From positions 1 to 50,661 of the forward strand of contig JAJFIP010000328.1 of NCBI GenBank assembly GCA_021774875.1: 50,661 nucleotides of DNA. The letters are read 5' to 3'. Positions within the stretch are counted from its first letter, which is position 1, and the number at the start of each line of letters is the position of its first letter. Shown here in pieces: positions 21,000-29,948 of the stretch. The position numbers and the translations under genes are program-made. The DNA comes from Emcibacter sp. GTDB lineage: Bacteria > Pseudomonadota > Alphaproteobacteria > Sphingomonadales > Emcibacteraceae. The notes under the pieces were generated by a model, which saw nothing but the letters and a program-made list of their open reading frames with translations, did not search any database and was not told the origin of the DNA.

Positions 21000-22425
21000 A
21001 ATTCACATGATTATCACGCCCGGACATCTGGAAAAACTAAAGGAAATTTCCGGCCCAAAAGGCTGGATGGAAGACCCCGCAGACATGCAGCCTTTTCTCA
21101 TTGAGCCACGCGATAAATATCAGGGCAGGACAGCTTTGATCCTGCTACCGGACAGCACAGAAAAAGTCGCTGAAATTGTCACCTATTGCGCCCGGCATAA
21201 AATTCCTGTTGTTCCGCAGGGCGGCAACACCGGTCTTGTGGGCGGCAGTATTCCATCAGAAAATGAGCTGTTGATTAACCTGAAACGACTTGACCGTATC
21301 CGTGAAAAGAACGCCCCCAATCAGACCATGACCGTTGAGGCAGGCTGCATACTGTCACATATACAGGATCTGGCCGCACAGTTGGGTCTGCTGTTTCCCC
21401 TAAGTCTTGCCGCAGAAGGATCATGTATGATCGGCGGCAACCTGTCTACCAATGCGGGCGGGGTAAATGTGCTCCATTACGGCAATATGCGCAGTCTGGT
21501 ACTGGGGCTGGAAGTGGTGCTGCCCAGTGGTGAAATCTGGCATGGGCTTGGTGGTTTGATCAAGGATAATACCGGTTATGATCTGAAGCAACTCTTCATC
21601 GGGGCGGAAGGTACTTTGGGCATTATCACTGCCGCGACCTTAAAATTATTCCCCTGCACATCAGAAAAACAAACCGCATTGGTCGCAGTTCCAAGCCCAC
21701 AGGCGGCAGTGGACTTGCTGGCCCTTACCCGCAGTATAAGTGGTAACTGCATTACCGCTTTTGAAATCATGCCCCGCCTTGGCATAGAAATCGTCACCCG
21801 CCATATGCCGGAAACACGCGACCCCATGTCCACCCCCCATGACTGGTATGTCCTTCTGGAATGCACGTCATCCATCAGTCGCAGTCTGCTTGATCTTGAA
21901 CAGGTCATGGAACGCATATTGGCAAAGGCCATGGACATGGGATTAGTGCTGGACGGCGTGATCGCCAAGAATGAGACAGAAAGTGACAATCTGTGGCGTT
22001 TGAGGGAGAGTCTCTCCGATGCCCAAAGCCATGAAGGCGGCAGTATCAAACATGATATTTCTGTGCCGGTCTCAGCCATTCCGGCATTTCTGCGTGAGGC
22101 GGGTGCTCTGGTGGAAACCCTGATCCCCGGCGCCCGTCCTGTGCCTTTCGGCCATCTGGGGGACGGCAATCTGCATTATAATATAAGCCAGCCACTTGAT
22201 ATGGATATGCAGGCCTTTCTGGATAAATGGCAAGACCTTAACCGGCATATCCATGACATAGTTCAAAGATATAATGGCAGTTTCAGTGCCGAACACGGTA
22301 TCGGTCGCATGAAAGTGGACGAGCTGGCGCACTATAAATCCAAAATTGAGCTTAATTTGATGCAACAGATCAAGAAAGCCCTTGATCCCGATAATATCAT
22401 GAACCCGGGCGTAATCCTAAAGTGA
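20989..22425 (+). CDS. FAD-binding oxidoreductase (D-lactate/D-2-hydroxyglutarate dehydrogenase type)
   Basis: VPQGGNTGLVGGSIP; LFIGAEGTLGIITAATLKLFP; GHLGDGNLHYNIS; SAEHGIGRMK. Confidence 0.92.
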   Translation: MRNEIHMIITPGHLEKLKEISGPKGWMEDPADMQPFLIEPRDKYQGRTALILLPDSTEKVAEIVTYCARHKIPVVPQGGNTGLVGGSIPSENELLINLKRLDRIREKNAPNQTMTVEAGCILSHIQDLAAQLGLLFPLSLAAEGSCMIGGNLSTNAGGVNVLHYGNMRSLVLGLEVVLPSGEIWHGLGGLIKDNTGYDLKQLFIGAEGTLGIITAATLKLFPCTSEKQTALVAVPSPQAAVDLLALTRSISGNCITAFEIMPRLGIEIVTRHMPETRDPMSTPHDWYVLLECTSSISRSLLDLEQVMERILAKAMDMGLVLDGVIAKNETESDNLWRLRESLSDAQSHEGGSIKHDISVPVSAIPAFLREAGALVETLIPGARPVPFGHLGDGNLHYNISQPLDMDMQAFLDKWQDLNRHIHDIVQRYNGSFSAEHGIGRMKVDELAHYKSKIELNLMQQIKKALDPDNIMNPGVILK

Positions 22426-22438
22426 CAGGCATTCATAT

Positions 22439-23308
22439 ATGACGCAAGAAACTGCTTTTCAGGAAAAATATTATAATAGTCAGGATGGTCTGAAACTGTA
22501 TTACCGGGATTACATACCGGATAATTCTGATAATACACCGTTACTCTGCCTGCATGGACTAACCCGGAATTCAAAAGATTTTGACCGGTTTGCCAGGCAT
22601 TTTCAGGCGGACCGCCGGGTGATCAGTCTGGACATCCGGGGTCGGGGCAAATCGCAATATGACCCCAATTACAAAAATTACGATATTTCCGTCTATGTTC
22701 AGGATGTGCTGGCTTTGCTTGAGCATGTTGGACTTGATCAGGTCATCGCCGTTGGAACGTCTATGGGCGGCATTATAGCCATGACCCTTGGGGCGATAAG
22801 GCCAGACGTTTTCAAAGCCATCATCCTCAATGATATTGGCCCTGAAGTTAACCCCGAGGGCATTGAACGTATTTCCGGTTATGTTGGCAATGGTATTATC
22901 CTTAAGGACTGGCAACAGGCCATAGCTGGCGTGAAATTCCTGTGCGCGGCTCTATTTCCCGATTACAGGGAAGACGACTGGGAACTTTTCACCCGAAATT
23001 CATTCCGTGAACAAGAGAACGGCACCATCATTGCCGACTATGATCAGGCCATCGGAACCGCCATGCGGGAAAGTGCGGAAAATACAGTCCCCAATGATTT
23101 ATGGCCCCTGTTTGAGATGCTCGGCCATATTCCCATAATGACCCTGCGCGGGGAGAATAGTGATATTCTATCCAGTGAGACATTGCAGAGGATGGCAAGC
23201 ATACATCCAAATTTTACCGCTGTAACTGTAAAGAACCGCGCCCATACCCCTGACCTGAACGAAAAAATCAGTCTGCGGGAAATTGGCAACTTTATCAATC
23301 AGTTGTAG
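22439..23308 (+). CDS. Alpha/beta hydrolase
   Basis: LCLHGLTRNSKDFDRFA; VGTSMGGIIAMTLGA (nucleophile elbow). Confidence 0.9.
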   Translation: MTQETAFQEKYYNSQDGLKLYYRDYIPDNSDNTPLLCLHGLTRNSKDFDRFARHFQADRRVISLDIRGRGKSQYDPNYKNYDISVYVQDVLALLEHVGLDQVIAVGTSMGGIIAMTLGAIRPDVFKAIILNDIGPEVNPEGIERISGYVGNGIILKDWQQAIAGVKFLCAALFPDYREDDWELFTRNSFREQENGTIIADYDQAIGTAMRESAENTVPNDLWPLFEMLGHIPIMTLRGENSDILSSETLQRMASIHPNFTAVTVKNRAHTPDLNEKISLREIGNFINQL

Positions 23309-23311
23309 GAA

Positions 23312-24055
23312 CTAGAACATGTTGTACTGGCTACCCCTGGCGGGATTTATACATTCAGTGCCGTCATTACGCACGTTATTGACGTAACCACTCACCTCAT
23401 AGATTCTAAGTTCTGCATCAGTTTTAATAGATAGCTTTTTAAAAATATCCTTATCCGGTGGGTCTTTTGGCCTGAGCCATAGATCATAGTCTTCTGCGTC
23501 CACAATAACCGGGCTGCGGTGATGGACGGGTTTCATGGCTGGGGTGGCGTCTTTGGTGATCAGAGACACAGTTTCCAGCCAGTCTTCACCGTGAGGGCCC
23601 ATCCAGATTTCCCAGATCCCGGCAAAAGCAAAAGGCTTATGATCTGGCTGACAGCAATGAAAGGGGACCGGAGAGGCCCCACCTCGCTTCCATTCATAAA
23701 AGCCATCTGCCGGTACCAGACATTTACGCCGCCGAAAAGGCCCACGAAAAGATGGCTTGTCAGCAATGGTCTCGCTGCGGGCATTAATCAGGGGACGACC
23801 CTGCGGCAGTTCTTTGCTCCAGTGTGGCACCAATCCCCACTGCATCAAGGCGACTTCTTTTGGTGGCAAATCCTGATCCGGCATAATAACCTGATCCTGA
23901 TCAGAGCCTTTCAGTCTGATCACGGGAATGGGCTGCATGGGGGCGATATTAAAACGACTTGGAACAGTCCTCGAAACCGATCCTGAATGTATCCCGGTAA
24001 GTAGCTCGATAAATTCCTCATAGGCCTCTGATGACAGGGAGTATCTTCCGCACAT
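23312..24055 (-). CDS. SOS response-associated peptidase (YedK/HMCES)
   Basis: MCGRYSL N-terminus with catalytic Cys2; INARSETIADKPSFRGPFRRRKCLVPADGFYEWKR; PVHHRSPVI. Confidence 0.95.
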   Translation of the reverse strand: MCGRYSLSSEAYEEFIELLTGIHSGSVSRTVPSRFNIAPMQPIPVIRLKGSDQDQVIMPDQDLPPKEVALMQWGLVPHWSKELPQGRPLINARSETIADKPSFRGPFRRRKCLVPADGFYEWKRGGASPVPFHCCQPDHKPFAFAGIWEIWMGPHGEDWLETVSLITKDATPAMKPVHHRSPVIVDAEDYDLWLRPKDPPDKDIFKKLSIKTDAELRIYEVSGYVNNVRNDGTECINPARGSQYNMF

Positions 24056-24129
24056 ATATTGCTTGCCTAAAATTTAAAGTTCCATATCCTGCTGACAGGA
24101 TACAGTCAGAATAATGAAGATTTTTTGAA

Positions 24130-24576
24130 ATGAAAAGGGATTATCCAGAGCGTCCTGTCGTTGCCGTGGGTGTTGTCGTAATAAAAGATGACAATATTCT
24201 GCTGATCCGGCGTTCAAAACCGCCAAAATCAGATAGCTGGAGCATTCCGGGCGGCGCCCAGGAGCTTGGCGAAACTATCATTCAGGCAGCTATCCGCGAA
24301 GTCCGGGAAGAAACCGCTATCACCATCGGAAATCCTCACTTTCTGGCCGTGGTTGACTTTATTGACCGGGACGGGGAAAGCAGTATCAAGCATCATTATA
24401 CTCTTATCGATTATGCGGCTAATTACCAATCCGGGACATTGGCAGCGGGTGACGATGCAGTGCAGGCAAAATGGGTTCCCATTGACAGAATTTCAGAATA
24501 TAGTCTTTGGCAAGAGACGGAAAAAATAATCTATGCCGCAGTAGCTATGTTAAAAGGGGAAAAAGTTAAAAAATGA
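24130..24576 (+). CDS. NUDIX hydrolase
   Basis: Nudix box GGAQELGETIIQAAIREVREETAI. Confidence 0.93.
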   Translation: MKRDYPERPVVAVGVVVIKDDNILLIRRSKPPKSDSWSIPGGAQELGETIIQAAIREVREETAITIGNPHFLAVVDFIDRDGESSIKHHYTLIDYAANYQSGTLAAGDDAVQAKWVPIDRISEYSLWQETEKIIYAAVAMLKGEKVKK

Positions 24577-24725
24577 CCGATAAAACCCAAAGCCTGCCAC
24601 ATCGACTTGCCCGGTCTGTCAAAGGACATTTACGGGTGGCCTTGATTGCACTGGTTTTTGGCATGACAGCTTATGGCTTAATCCATATACTGATTTGGGC
24701 CGTGCATATTGTGGAACACTGGTGA
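24573..24725 (+). CDS. Small single-TM protein (50 aa), translationally coupled
   Basis: MTDKTQSLPHRLARSVKGHLRVALIALVFGMTAYGLIHILIWAVHIVEHW. ATGA overlap with the NUDIX stop, TGATG overlap with the next gene. Below the ORF-track length cutoff. Confidence 0.65.
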   Translation: MTDKTQSLPHRLARSVKGHLRVALIALVFGMTAYGLIHILIWAVHIVEHW

Positions 24726-24928
24726 TGAAAAAATTATTTGGCTATATGTTGGGGTTGATCGGATTATCGATATATATCATAATTATATCGCGCCTTGGTG
24801 ATGCCGTATTTCCACTGCATGTTGCCTTGGAATTTGCCTATTATGCTATTGCCGGTATTGGCTGGATTTTTCCTGCCATGTGGATTATCCGCCGCTGGAA
24901 CAGACCAAAGAATAACCAAACTGATTAG
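24725..24928 (+). CDS. DUF2842-like small membrane protein
   Basis: MKKLFGYMLGLIGLSIYIIIISRLGDAVFPLHVALEFAYYAIAGIGWIFPAMWIIRRW; start set by TGATG overlap. Confidence 0.7.
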   Translation: MKKLFGYMLGLIGLSIYIIIISRLGDAVFPLHVALEFAYYAIAGIGWIFPAMWIIRRWNRPKNNQTD

Positions 24929-24936
24929 AGGATCCC

Positions 24937-25548
24937 ATGAAACCATTCTTCCAAAGCCTGATTATTATACTGGGGTTGGCCCTTGCCGGATGCAGCAACA
25001 ACGGCACTGTTGCCCCGACAGAATCCGCCCAACATCGGCAAAATCTGGACGAAACCAACTATGCCAATACCTATGATGAAAAAAGTATTGTCAATGCGGC
25101 ATCTGATTTCCTCGGCGGCGGGTCGGAGGCCATTGCCAAAGTGGTTGAAAAAGCCTTTCAGGATCACGGGCGGCCCAATGGTTATATCATCGGCACCGAA
25201 GTCAGTGGCGCCATAGGAATTGGTGTTCGCTACGGCGACGGCACCCTGACCCATAAGATCGAAGGTGACAGCCGCGCCTATTGGAAAGGACCAAGTATCG
25301 GATTTGATATTGGTGCCAATGGCTCCCGCGTTTTTGCTCTGGTTTATAATCTGTATGATGTTGAAGAACTCTACCAACGCTACCCGGCAGTGGAGGGCAG
25401 CTTTTATTTTGTCGGCGGGGTTGGCATGAATTACCAACAGCGCGGCGACATCATCATCGCCCCGATCCGGGTCGGTGTCGGGCTACGGGCCGGTGTAAAT
25501 CTGGGCTACCTGCATCTCACCAGAAAAAGAGACTGGATTCCTTTTTAG
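24937..25548 (+). CDS. EipA family (DUF1134) periplasmic/lipoprotein
   Basis: Lipobox LAGC; DFLGGGSEAIAKVVEKAFQDHGRPNGYIIGTEVSGAIGIGVRYGDG...SFYFVGGVGMNYQQRGDIIIAPIRVGVGLRAGVNLGYLH. Confidence 0.92.
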   Translation: MKPFFQSLIIILGLALAGCSNNGTVAPTESAQHRQNLDETNYANTYDEKSIVNAASDFLGGGSEAIAKVVEKAFQDHGRPNGYIIGTEVSGAIGIGVRYGDGTLTHKIEGDSRAYWKGPSIGFDIGANGSRVFALVYNLYDVEELYQRYPAVEGSFYFVGGVGMNYQQRGDIIIAPIRVGVGLRAGVNLGYLHLTRKRDWIPF

Positions 25549-25574
25549 AGGGAGTGGCTTGGGGCCGCTAACAG

Positions 25575-25608
25575 ATAAATGTAAAATATATTGCATTTAT
25601 AATTTACA
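25575..25608. promoter_or_regulatory. Nested inverted repeats upstream of a ParDE-like module (candidate autoregulatory operator)
   Basis: ATAAATG (25575-25581)/CATTTAT (25594-25600) and TGTAAA (25580-25585)/TTTACA (25603-25608). Confidence 0.45.
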
Positions 25609-25647
25609 GTGCCATAATGATACAAAGACCTTTTAATGAGATTGCAT

Positions 25648-25899
25648 ATGGTATCAGAAAATATAAATGTAAGAGTTAAGGGTGAATTGAAGACCCACCT
25701 TCAGCAACAAATCGGCGAGCAAGGTCTTTATGAAAATGCCAGTGAATATGTCCGTGCCCTGATCCGCAATGACCTGAAAAGCCGGACGGAGGCCTGGAAC
25801 TGGCTTCGGGCCAAATTGGAGCTTGCTTTAAGAACCGATGAAGGCGACTATATTCAGGTAACGGCAAAAGACGTCATAAATCGCAATAAGGGTAAGTAA
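25648..25899 (+). CDS. Type II antitoxin, ParD/CopG-like
   Basis: VSENINVRVKGELKTHLQQQIGEQGLYENASEYVRALIRNDLKSR, RHH-type. Confidence 0.87.
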   Translation: MVSENINVRVKGELKTHLQQQIGEQGLYENASEYVRALIRNDLKSRTEAWNWLRAKLELALRTDEGDYIQVTAKDVINRNKGK

Positions 25900-25901
25900 T
25901 T

Positions 25902-26255
25902 TTGATAAATTATTTATTCTATTCGTCTGCGGATAAAGCGCAGGATGAAATCTGGCAATATACTTGTGAAGAATGGAGTGAAAAGCAGGCGGAAAAATAT
26001 ATTAAAGGTTTGCATGATCACTTACAGGCCTTGTCAGAAAAAAATATCATTTGGCGAAGAATGCCAGATAGTCTTATCGTGCCACCTGATCTAGATTTAC
26101 AAGTATTTTTCACAATCTATGAGCATCATTATATTTTCTTCCGGGAATTTGCCAGTGGCAAAATAGGCATAATGAGCATCCTGCATGAGAAATCAGATAT
26201 GCCCGTCCACCTGTATAGTGACTTGCTTAAAATCACGGATAAAACGGAAGCTTAA
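25902..26255 (+). CDS. Type II toxin, ParE/RelE-like
   Basis: SSADKAQDEIWQYTCEEWSEKQAEKYIKGLHDHLQALSEK..., immediately downstream of antitoxin; TTG start. Confidence 0.85.
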   Translation: MINYLFYSSADKAQDEIWQYTCEEWSEKQAEKYIKGLHDHLQALSEKNIIWRRMPDSLIVPPDLDLQVFFTIYEHHYIFFREFASGKIGIMSILHEKSDMPVHLYSDLLKITDKTEA

Positions 26256-26269
26256 AGGGTGGGCATTAA

Positions 26270-26728
26270 CTACTCAGGCGAACATTTCTCCGGGGTGTGG
26301 GTGTCGATTAAATAGGCTACTTTCCAGCCGCCGTCCATTTTCACCAGCGTGAAATGATTGACGCCGCAGGATTTCAGGACCCCGTCAATAGCGATGGTAA
26401 AGGGCGCCCAGGCGGTGGCCAGCGGACCTTCCACATTGATAACAACATCAAATATCTGCTCGTCAGCCTGTCCGGGCTTTAAGGTATCCACCCAGCCAAT
26501 CCAGTCCGATGCTGTGCCGTGATGGACTGGCTTGTTCGGTGCAATCCGGTCAAGGAGAGCTTCGGGCAGAATGAGCGTTTTTAAGGTCGCACTGTCGCCG
26601 GCCCGCATGGCATCAAATATCTGATCTAATACTAACCTTACATCCTTTTCTGGCAAAACCGCCTCCGTCGCATATGCCACTGAACTCATGGCCATTATCA
26701 TCAGTAATGTTATAAGTTTTTGTATCAT
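26270..26728 (-). CDS. Secreted nuclear transport factor 2-like / DUF4440-type protein
   Basis: Signal peptide; VRLVLDQIFDAMRAGDSATLKTLILPEALL...TAWAPFTIAIDGVLKSCGVNHFTLVKMDGGWKVAYLIDT. Confidence 0.75.
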   Translation of the reverse strand: MIQKLITLLMIMAMSSVAYATEAVLPEKDVRLVLDQIFDAMRAGDSATLKTLILPEALLDRIAPNKPVHHGTASDWIGWVDTLKPGQADEQIFDVVINVEGPLATAWAPFTIAIDGVLKSCGVNHFTLVKMDGGWKVAYLIDTHTPEKCSPE

Positions 26729-26760
26729 CCCTTATCCTTTACTTTATCTGTCCAAATATA

Positions 26761-27522
26761 TTACAGGAGCGCAATCATCCCCTCAGTCAGCAATTTTATC
26801 CCTACCAGAAATAGCAAGCCGTAACAAATTATATAAAATATTCTGTTGGATACTCTCTTGTGCATCCAAATACCAAGCCAGACCCCGATAGGAGCAAAGG
26901 GCATCAAATAGAGCGACATTGTCAGATTGTCTGCCGAGAGTTGTCCAAGCCAGGCATAGGGGATCAGCTTGGCATAATTGACAATAATGAAAAACATCAC
27001 CGAGGTTGCTACCATCACCGTTTTATCCAGCCGAAGCGGAAAAAGATATTGTGATAATGGCGGCCCACCCGCATGGGCGATAAAGCTGGTAAAGCCACTT
27101 AGCGCACCAAGAATACCACCTTTCAGGCCATGATGACCGTGGGCTTCCATCTGTCGATTTGTGCGCTGAACTAACCAGTAGTTGCCAACAAAATATATCG
27201 CCATCACACCGACAATTATACGGATCATATCAGCATTCAACAGGCTGAAAGTCAGCCCGCCAACAGTAATGCCCACAAGGGCACCGGGGATCAGGATTTT
27301 AAGGCTGCGGGCATCCCAATCCCCCCGGTAACGCCAAACGGTGAAAATATCCATCACGCACAGGATCGGCAGCATGATCGCCGCCGCCATACGCGGATCA
27401 ACCATCAGGGTCAGCAACGGCACCGCCAAAGTACCCAGTCCCCCGGCAAAGCCGCCTTTGGATATACCAACCAGCAGTACCACCGGAATTGCCAGTAAAA
27501 AAAACCATAATGGGTCTGCCAT
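26761..27522 (-). CDS. Sulfite exporter TauE/SafE family protein
   Basis: GISKGGFAGGLGTLAVPLLTLMVDPRMAAAIMLPILCVMDIFTVWRYRGDWD. Confidence 0.92.
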   Translation of the reverse strand: MADPLWFFLLAIPVVLLVGISKGGFAGGLGTLAVPLLTLMVDPRMAAAIMLPILCVMDIFTVWRYRGDWDARSLKILIPGALVGITVGGLTFSLLNADMIRIIVGVMAIYFVGNYWLVQRTNRQMEAHGHHGLKGGILGALSGFTSFIAHAGGPPLSQYLFPLRLDKTVMVATSVMFFIIVNYAKLIPYAWLGQLSADNLTMSLYLMPFAPIGVWLGIWMHKRVSNRIFYIICYGLLFLVGIKLLTEGMIALL

Positions 27523-27528
27523 AAAGTC

Positions 27529-28302
27529 CTATCCCATCATCCGGTGAAATTCCAAATTCCTGTGATCGGACAGGGACGGCTGAAACGCGTAGCCGCCCAG
27601 ATCAAAATCTTTCAGATCATCAACCTTTTCCAGTCGATTCTGTATGATATATCGAGTCATCATGCCGCGTGCCTTTTTGGCAAACATACTGAGTACCCGG
27701 GCATGGCCCTCTTTCACTTCCTTGAAGATGGGCGTGATTATTCGACCCACCAGTTTGTCCTCTTTTATCGCCTTGAAATATTCTAATGAGGCGCAATTGA
27801 CCAGAATTTCCGTATTCTGCTGTGTCATAATATTGTTAACCTCATCCGTTAATTGATCGCCCCAGAATTCATAGAGCGTGCGGCCCCGACGAGTGGTAAT
27901 TTTCTTACCCATTTCAAGGCGGTATGGCTGCATCAAATCCAGCGGCCTGAGCAAACCGTAAAGCCCCGATAAAATCCGGTAATGATCCTGAGCGTAATTC
28001 AGATCTTCTTCGCTTAAACTATCTGACTGCAAACCCACATAAGTATCGCCGGTGAAAGCAAATACTGCCTGCCTTGAATTTGCTGGCGTGAAGGGGGTGG
28101 TGAAAGACCGGAAGCGATTATAATTCAGGTCAGCCAGCTTATCGCTGAGCTTCATCAATTTTGCAAGTTCCCCTCTGGTCAGCTTTTTAGCCGCCTTAAC
28201 AAGTTGTAGACTGTCATCAATAAAATGCGGAATTGACCAGTCAGAGCGGGTAACATCTTGTGAAAAGTCCAGTCTTTTGGCCGGTGAAGTGACGATCAAC
28301 AT
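27529..28302 (-). CDS. yaaA: Peroxide stress protein YaaA
   Basis: MLIVTSPAKRLDF; AVFAFTGDTYVGL; GLYGLLRPLDLMQPYRLEMG; GYAFQPSLS. Confidence 0.95.
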   Translation of the reverse strand: MLIVTSPAKRLDFSQDVTRSDWSIPHFIDDSLQLVKAAKKLTRGELAKLMKLSDKLADLNYNRFRSFTTPFTPANSRQAVFAFTGDTYVGLQSDSLSEEDLNYAQDHYRILSGLYGLLRPLDLMQPYRLEMGKKITTRRGRTLYEFWGDQLTDEVNNIMTQQNTEILVNCASLEYFKAIKEDKLVGRIITPIFKEVKEGHARVLSMFAKKARGMMTRYIIQNRLEKVDDLKDFDLGGYAFQPSLSDHRNLEFHRMMG

Positions 28303-28481
28303 TTCTTTATCCTGTTTATTTTACCCTGATTTCTAATTACAATAGCAAGCCTCTGCCCAATAAAACAACCTTAGATTTGACATTACGAATATTCACGAAA
28401 AAGTATCACTATTCTATTGACAGCCCCCTGATAAACGCCCATCTAATCATACTGAATACTTTAGAAGGATGTGATCAGAAA

Positions 28482-29890
28482 TTGCCTGAACCAAGTAAGA
28501 AAAATTCCCCCCGCTTGATCTGACTGAAGGACCAGTTCATAAGCATCTGATAAGAATGGCCCTGCCGATGATGGTTGGCATCACGGCATCCATGGGCTTT
28601 CTGCTGGCAGATACCTATTTTATCGGCAAGCTTGGCCCCGAGGAGCTGGCTGCCATGGGGTTTATCGGCCCCATCGTCATGATAATCGTTTCGGCCTCCA
28701 TTGGGCTGAGTGCGGGAACTTCATCCGTTCTGGCCCGAGCCTCCGGTCGTGGGGACCAACAGGAACTGATCAAGCTGGCCACCAACAGCATTATAATTGC
28801 CATGTTGATTTCCCTGTGTTTTACCTTGGTCGGCCTGCTGACTATCGACCCGCTTTTTACCATGATGGGTGCAGATGAAAACACCCTGCCCATGATCCGT
28901 GAATATATGCTGGTCTGGTATTGGTCGCCCCTGTTCAGTATCGTACCCATGGTGGCCATGGGCGTTATGAGGGCCATGGGTGATACCACCCTGCAAGGCA
29001 AGCTGATGATTCTGGCAGCCCTCGCCAATGTAATCCTCGACCCGATCATGATTTTCGGCTTGATCGGATTTCCGCGTATGGAAATGGCTGGCGCCGCCCT
29101 AGCCACCCTGCTCACGCGAGGTGGAACCTTCATAGCTGTGATTTATTATCTGGGCTATCACTTCCATGTTATTAAATTTACCAAAGATGTATTGAATAGT
29201 TTCAGGTCGTCTTTTGCCAAGATCATGCATGTGGGTATTCCGGCCATGGGCACCAATATGATCATCCCGCTCGCCGGAGGGGTTGTGATTGCCATTATCG
29301 CCCTGTTTGGAAATGATGCCGTTGCCGGAACCAATGTAGCTATGCGTATCGAAGCGGTGACCATCATTATCTTTTATGCCCTGTCCGCTGTGGTCGGGCC
29401 TTTTGCCGGGCAGAATCTAGGGGCTAACAAACATGACAGAATTGAGAAGTCCCTTAAACTATGCGCCCAGTTTGCCTTGCTGTGGGGTGGTATTCTTGCG
29501 GTCCTAATCGCCGTTCTTGCCCCGGCAATCACCCGGCAGTTCAGTGACGAAATATCAATTCTGGAAATCGCCAACAGTTATTTGTATATCATGCCCCTGT
29601 CATACGGCGCATATGGTTTTGTCATGATTGCCAATGCCACCTTTAATGGTCTCGGTAAACCCATACCTGGTGTTGTTATATCAACCCTGAGGGTTGCCAT
29701 TTTCCAATTTCCGCTGGTGCTGATTGCGGCCTTCTTTTTATCTGATATGCACTATGTATTTGCCGCCTCCAGTCTGTCCAATATATTGGCTGGCATCATT
29801 GCCTACTACTGGGTGATGCGGACGGTAAAAAGCTTGTCTCCGACCGATATTCCACAGCAAGTGGAACAGCCGGCTGTAGAGTATAACTGA
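28482..29890 (+). pseudogene. MATE family efflux transporter with apparent N-terminal frameshift
   Basis: ORF 28556-29890 is MATE-like but starts inside the conserved N-terminus. In-frame upstream residues DLTEGPVHKHLIR run back to a TAA at 28496 with no start codon. A shifted frame supplies LPEPSKKNSPR from a TTG at 28482. One inserted base near 28507-28516 restores the protein. Confidence 0.65.
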
Positions 29891-29895
29891 CGGCT

Positions 29896-29948
29896 TTATT
29901 TCATCGGCGGTTCCAACAATTCAATATTGTTGCCATCCAGATCATCTA
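29896..29948 (-). pseudogene. Remnant of a VOC/glyoxalase-family C-terminus
   Basis: Minus strand reads DDLDGNNIELLEPPMK-stop, resembling the C-terminal DPDGNxIEL motif of VOC proteins. No upstream gene body; gntP sits there instead. Confidence 0.45.

Noticed and set aside
21576-22169. 197-aa minus-strand ORF opposite the FAD oxidoreductase
   Set aside because: Ser/Arg/Met-rich shadow frame; no independent support.
23312-24055. YedK/HMCES gene as a possible defense component
   Set aside because: Common housekeeping abasic-site shielding protein; neighbours give no defense context.
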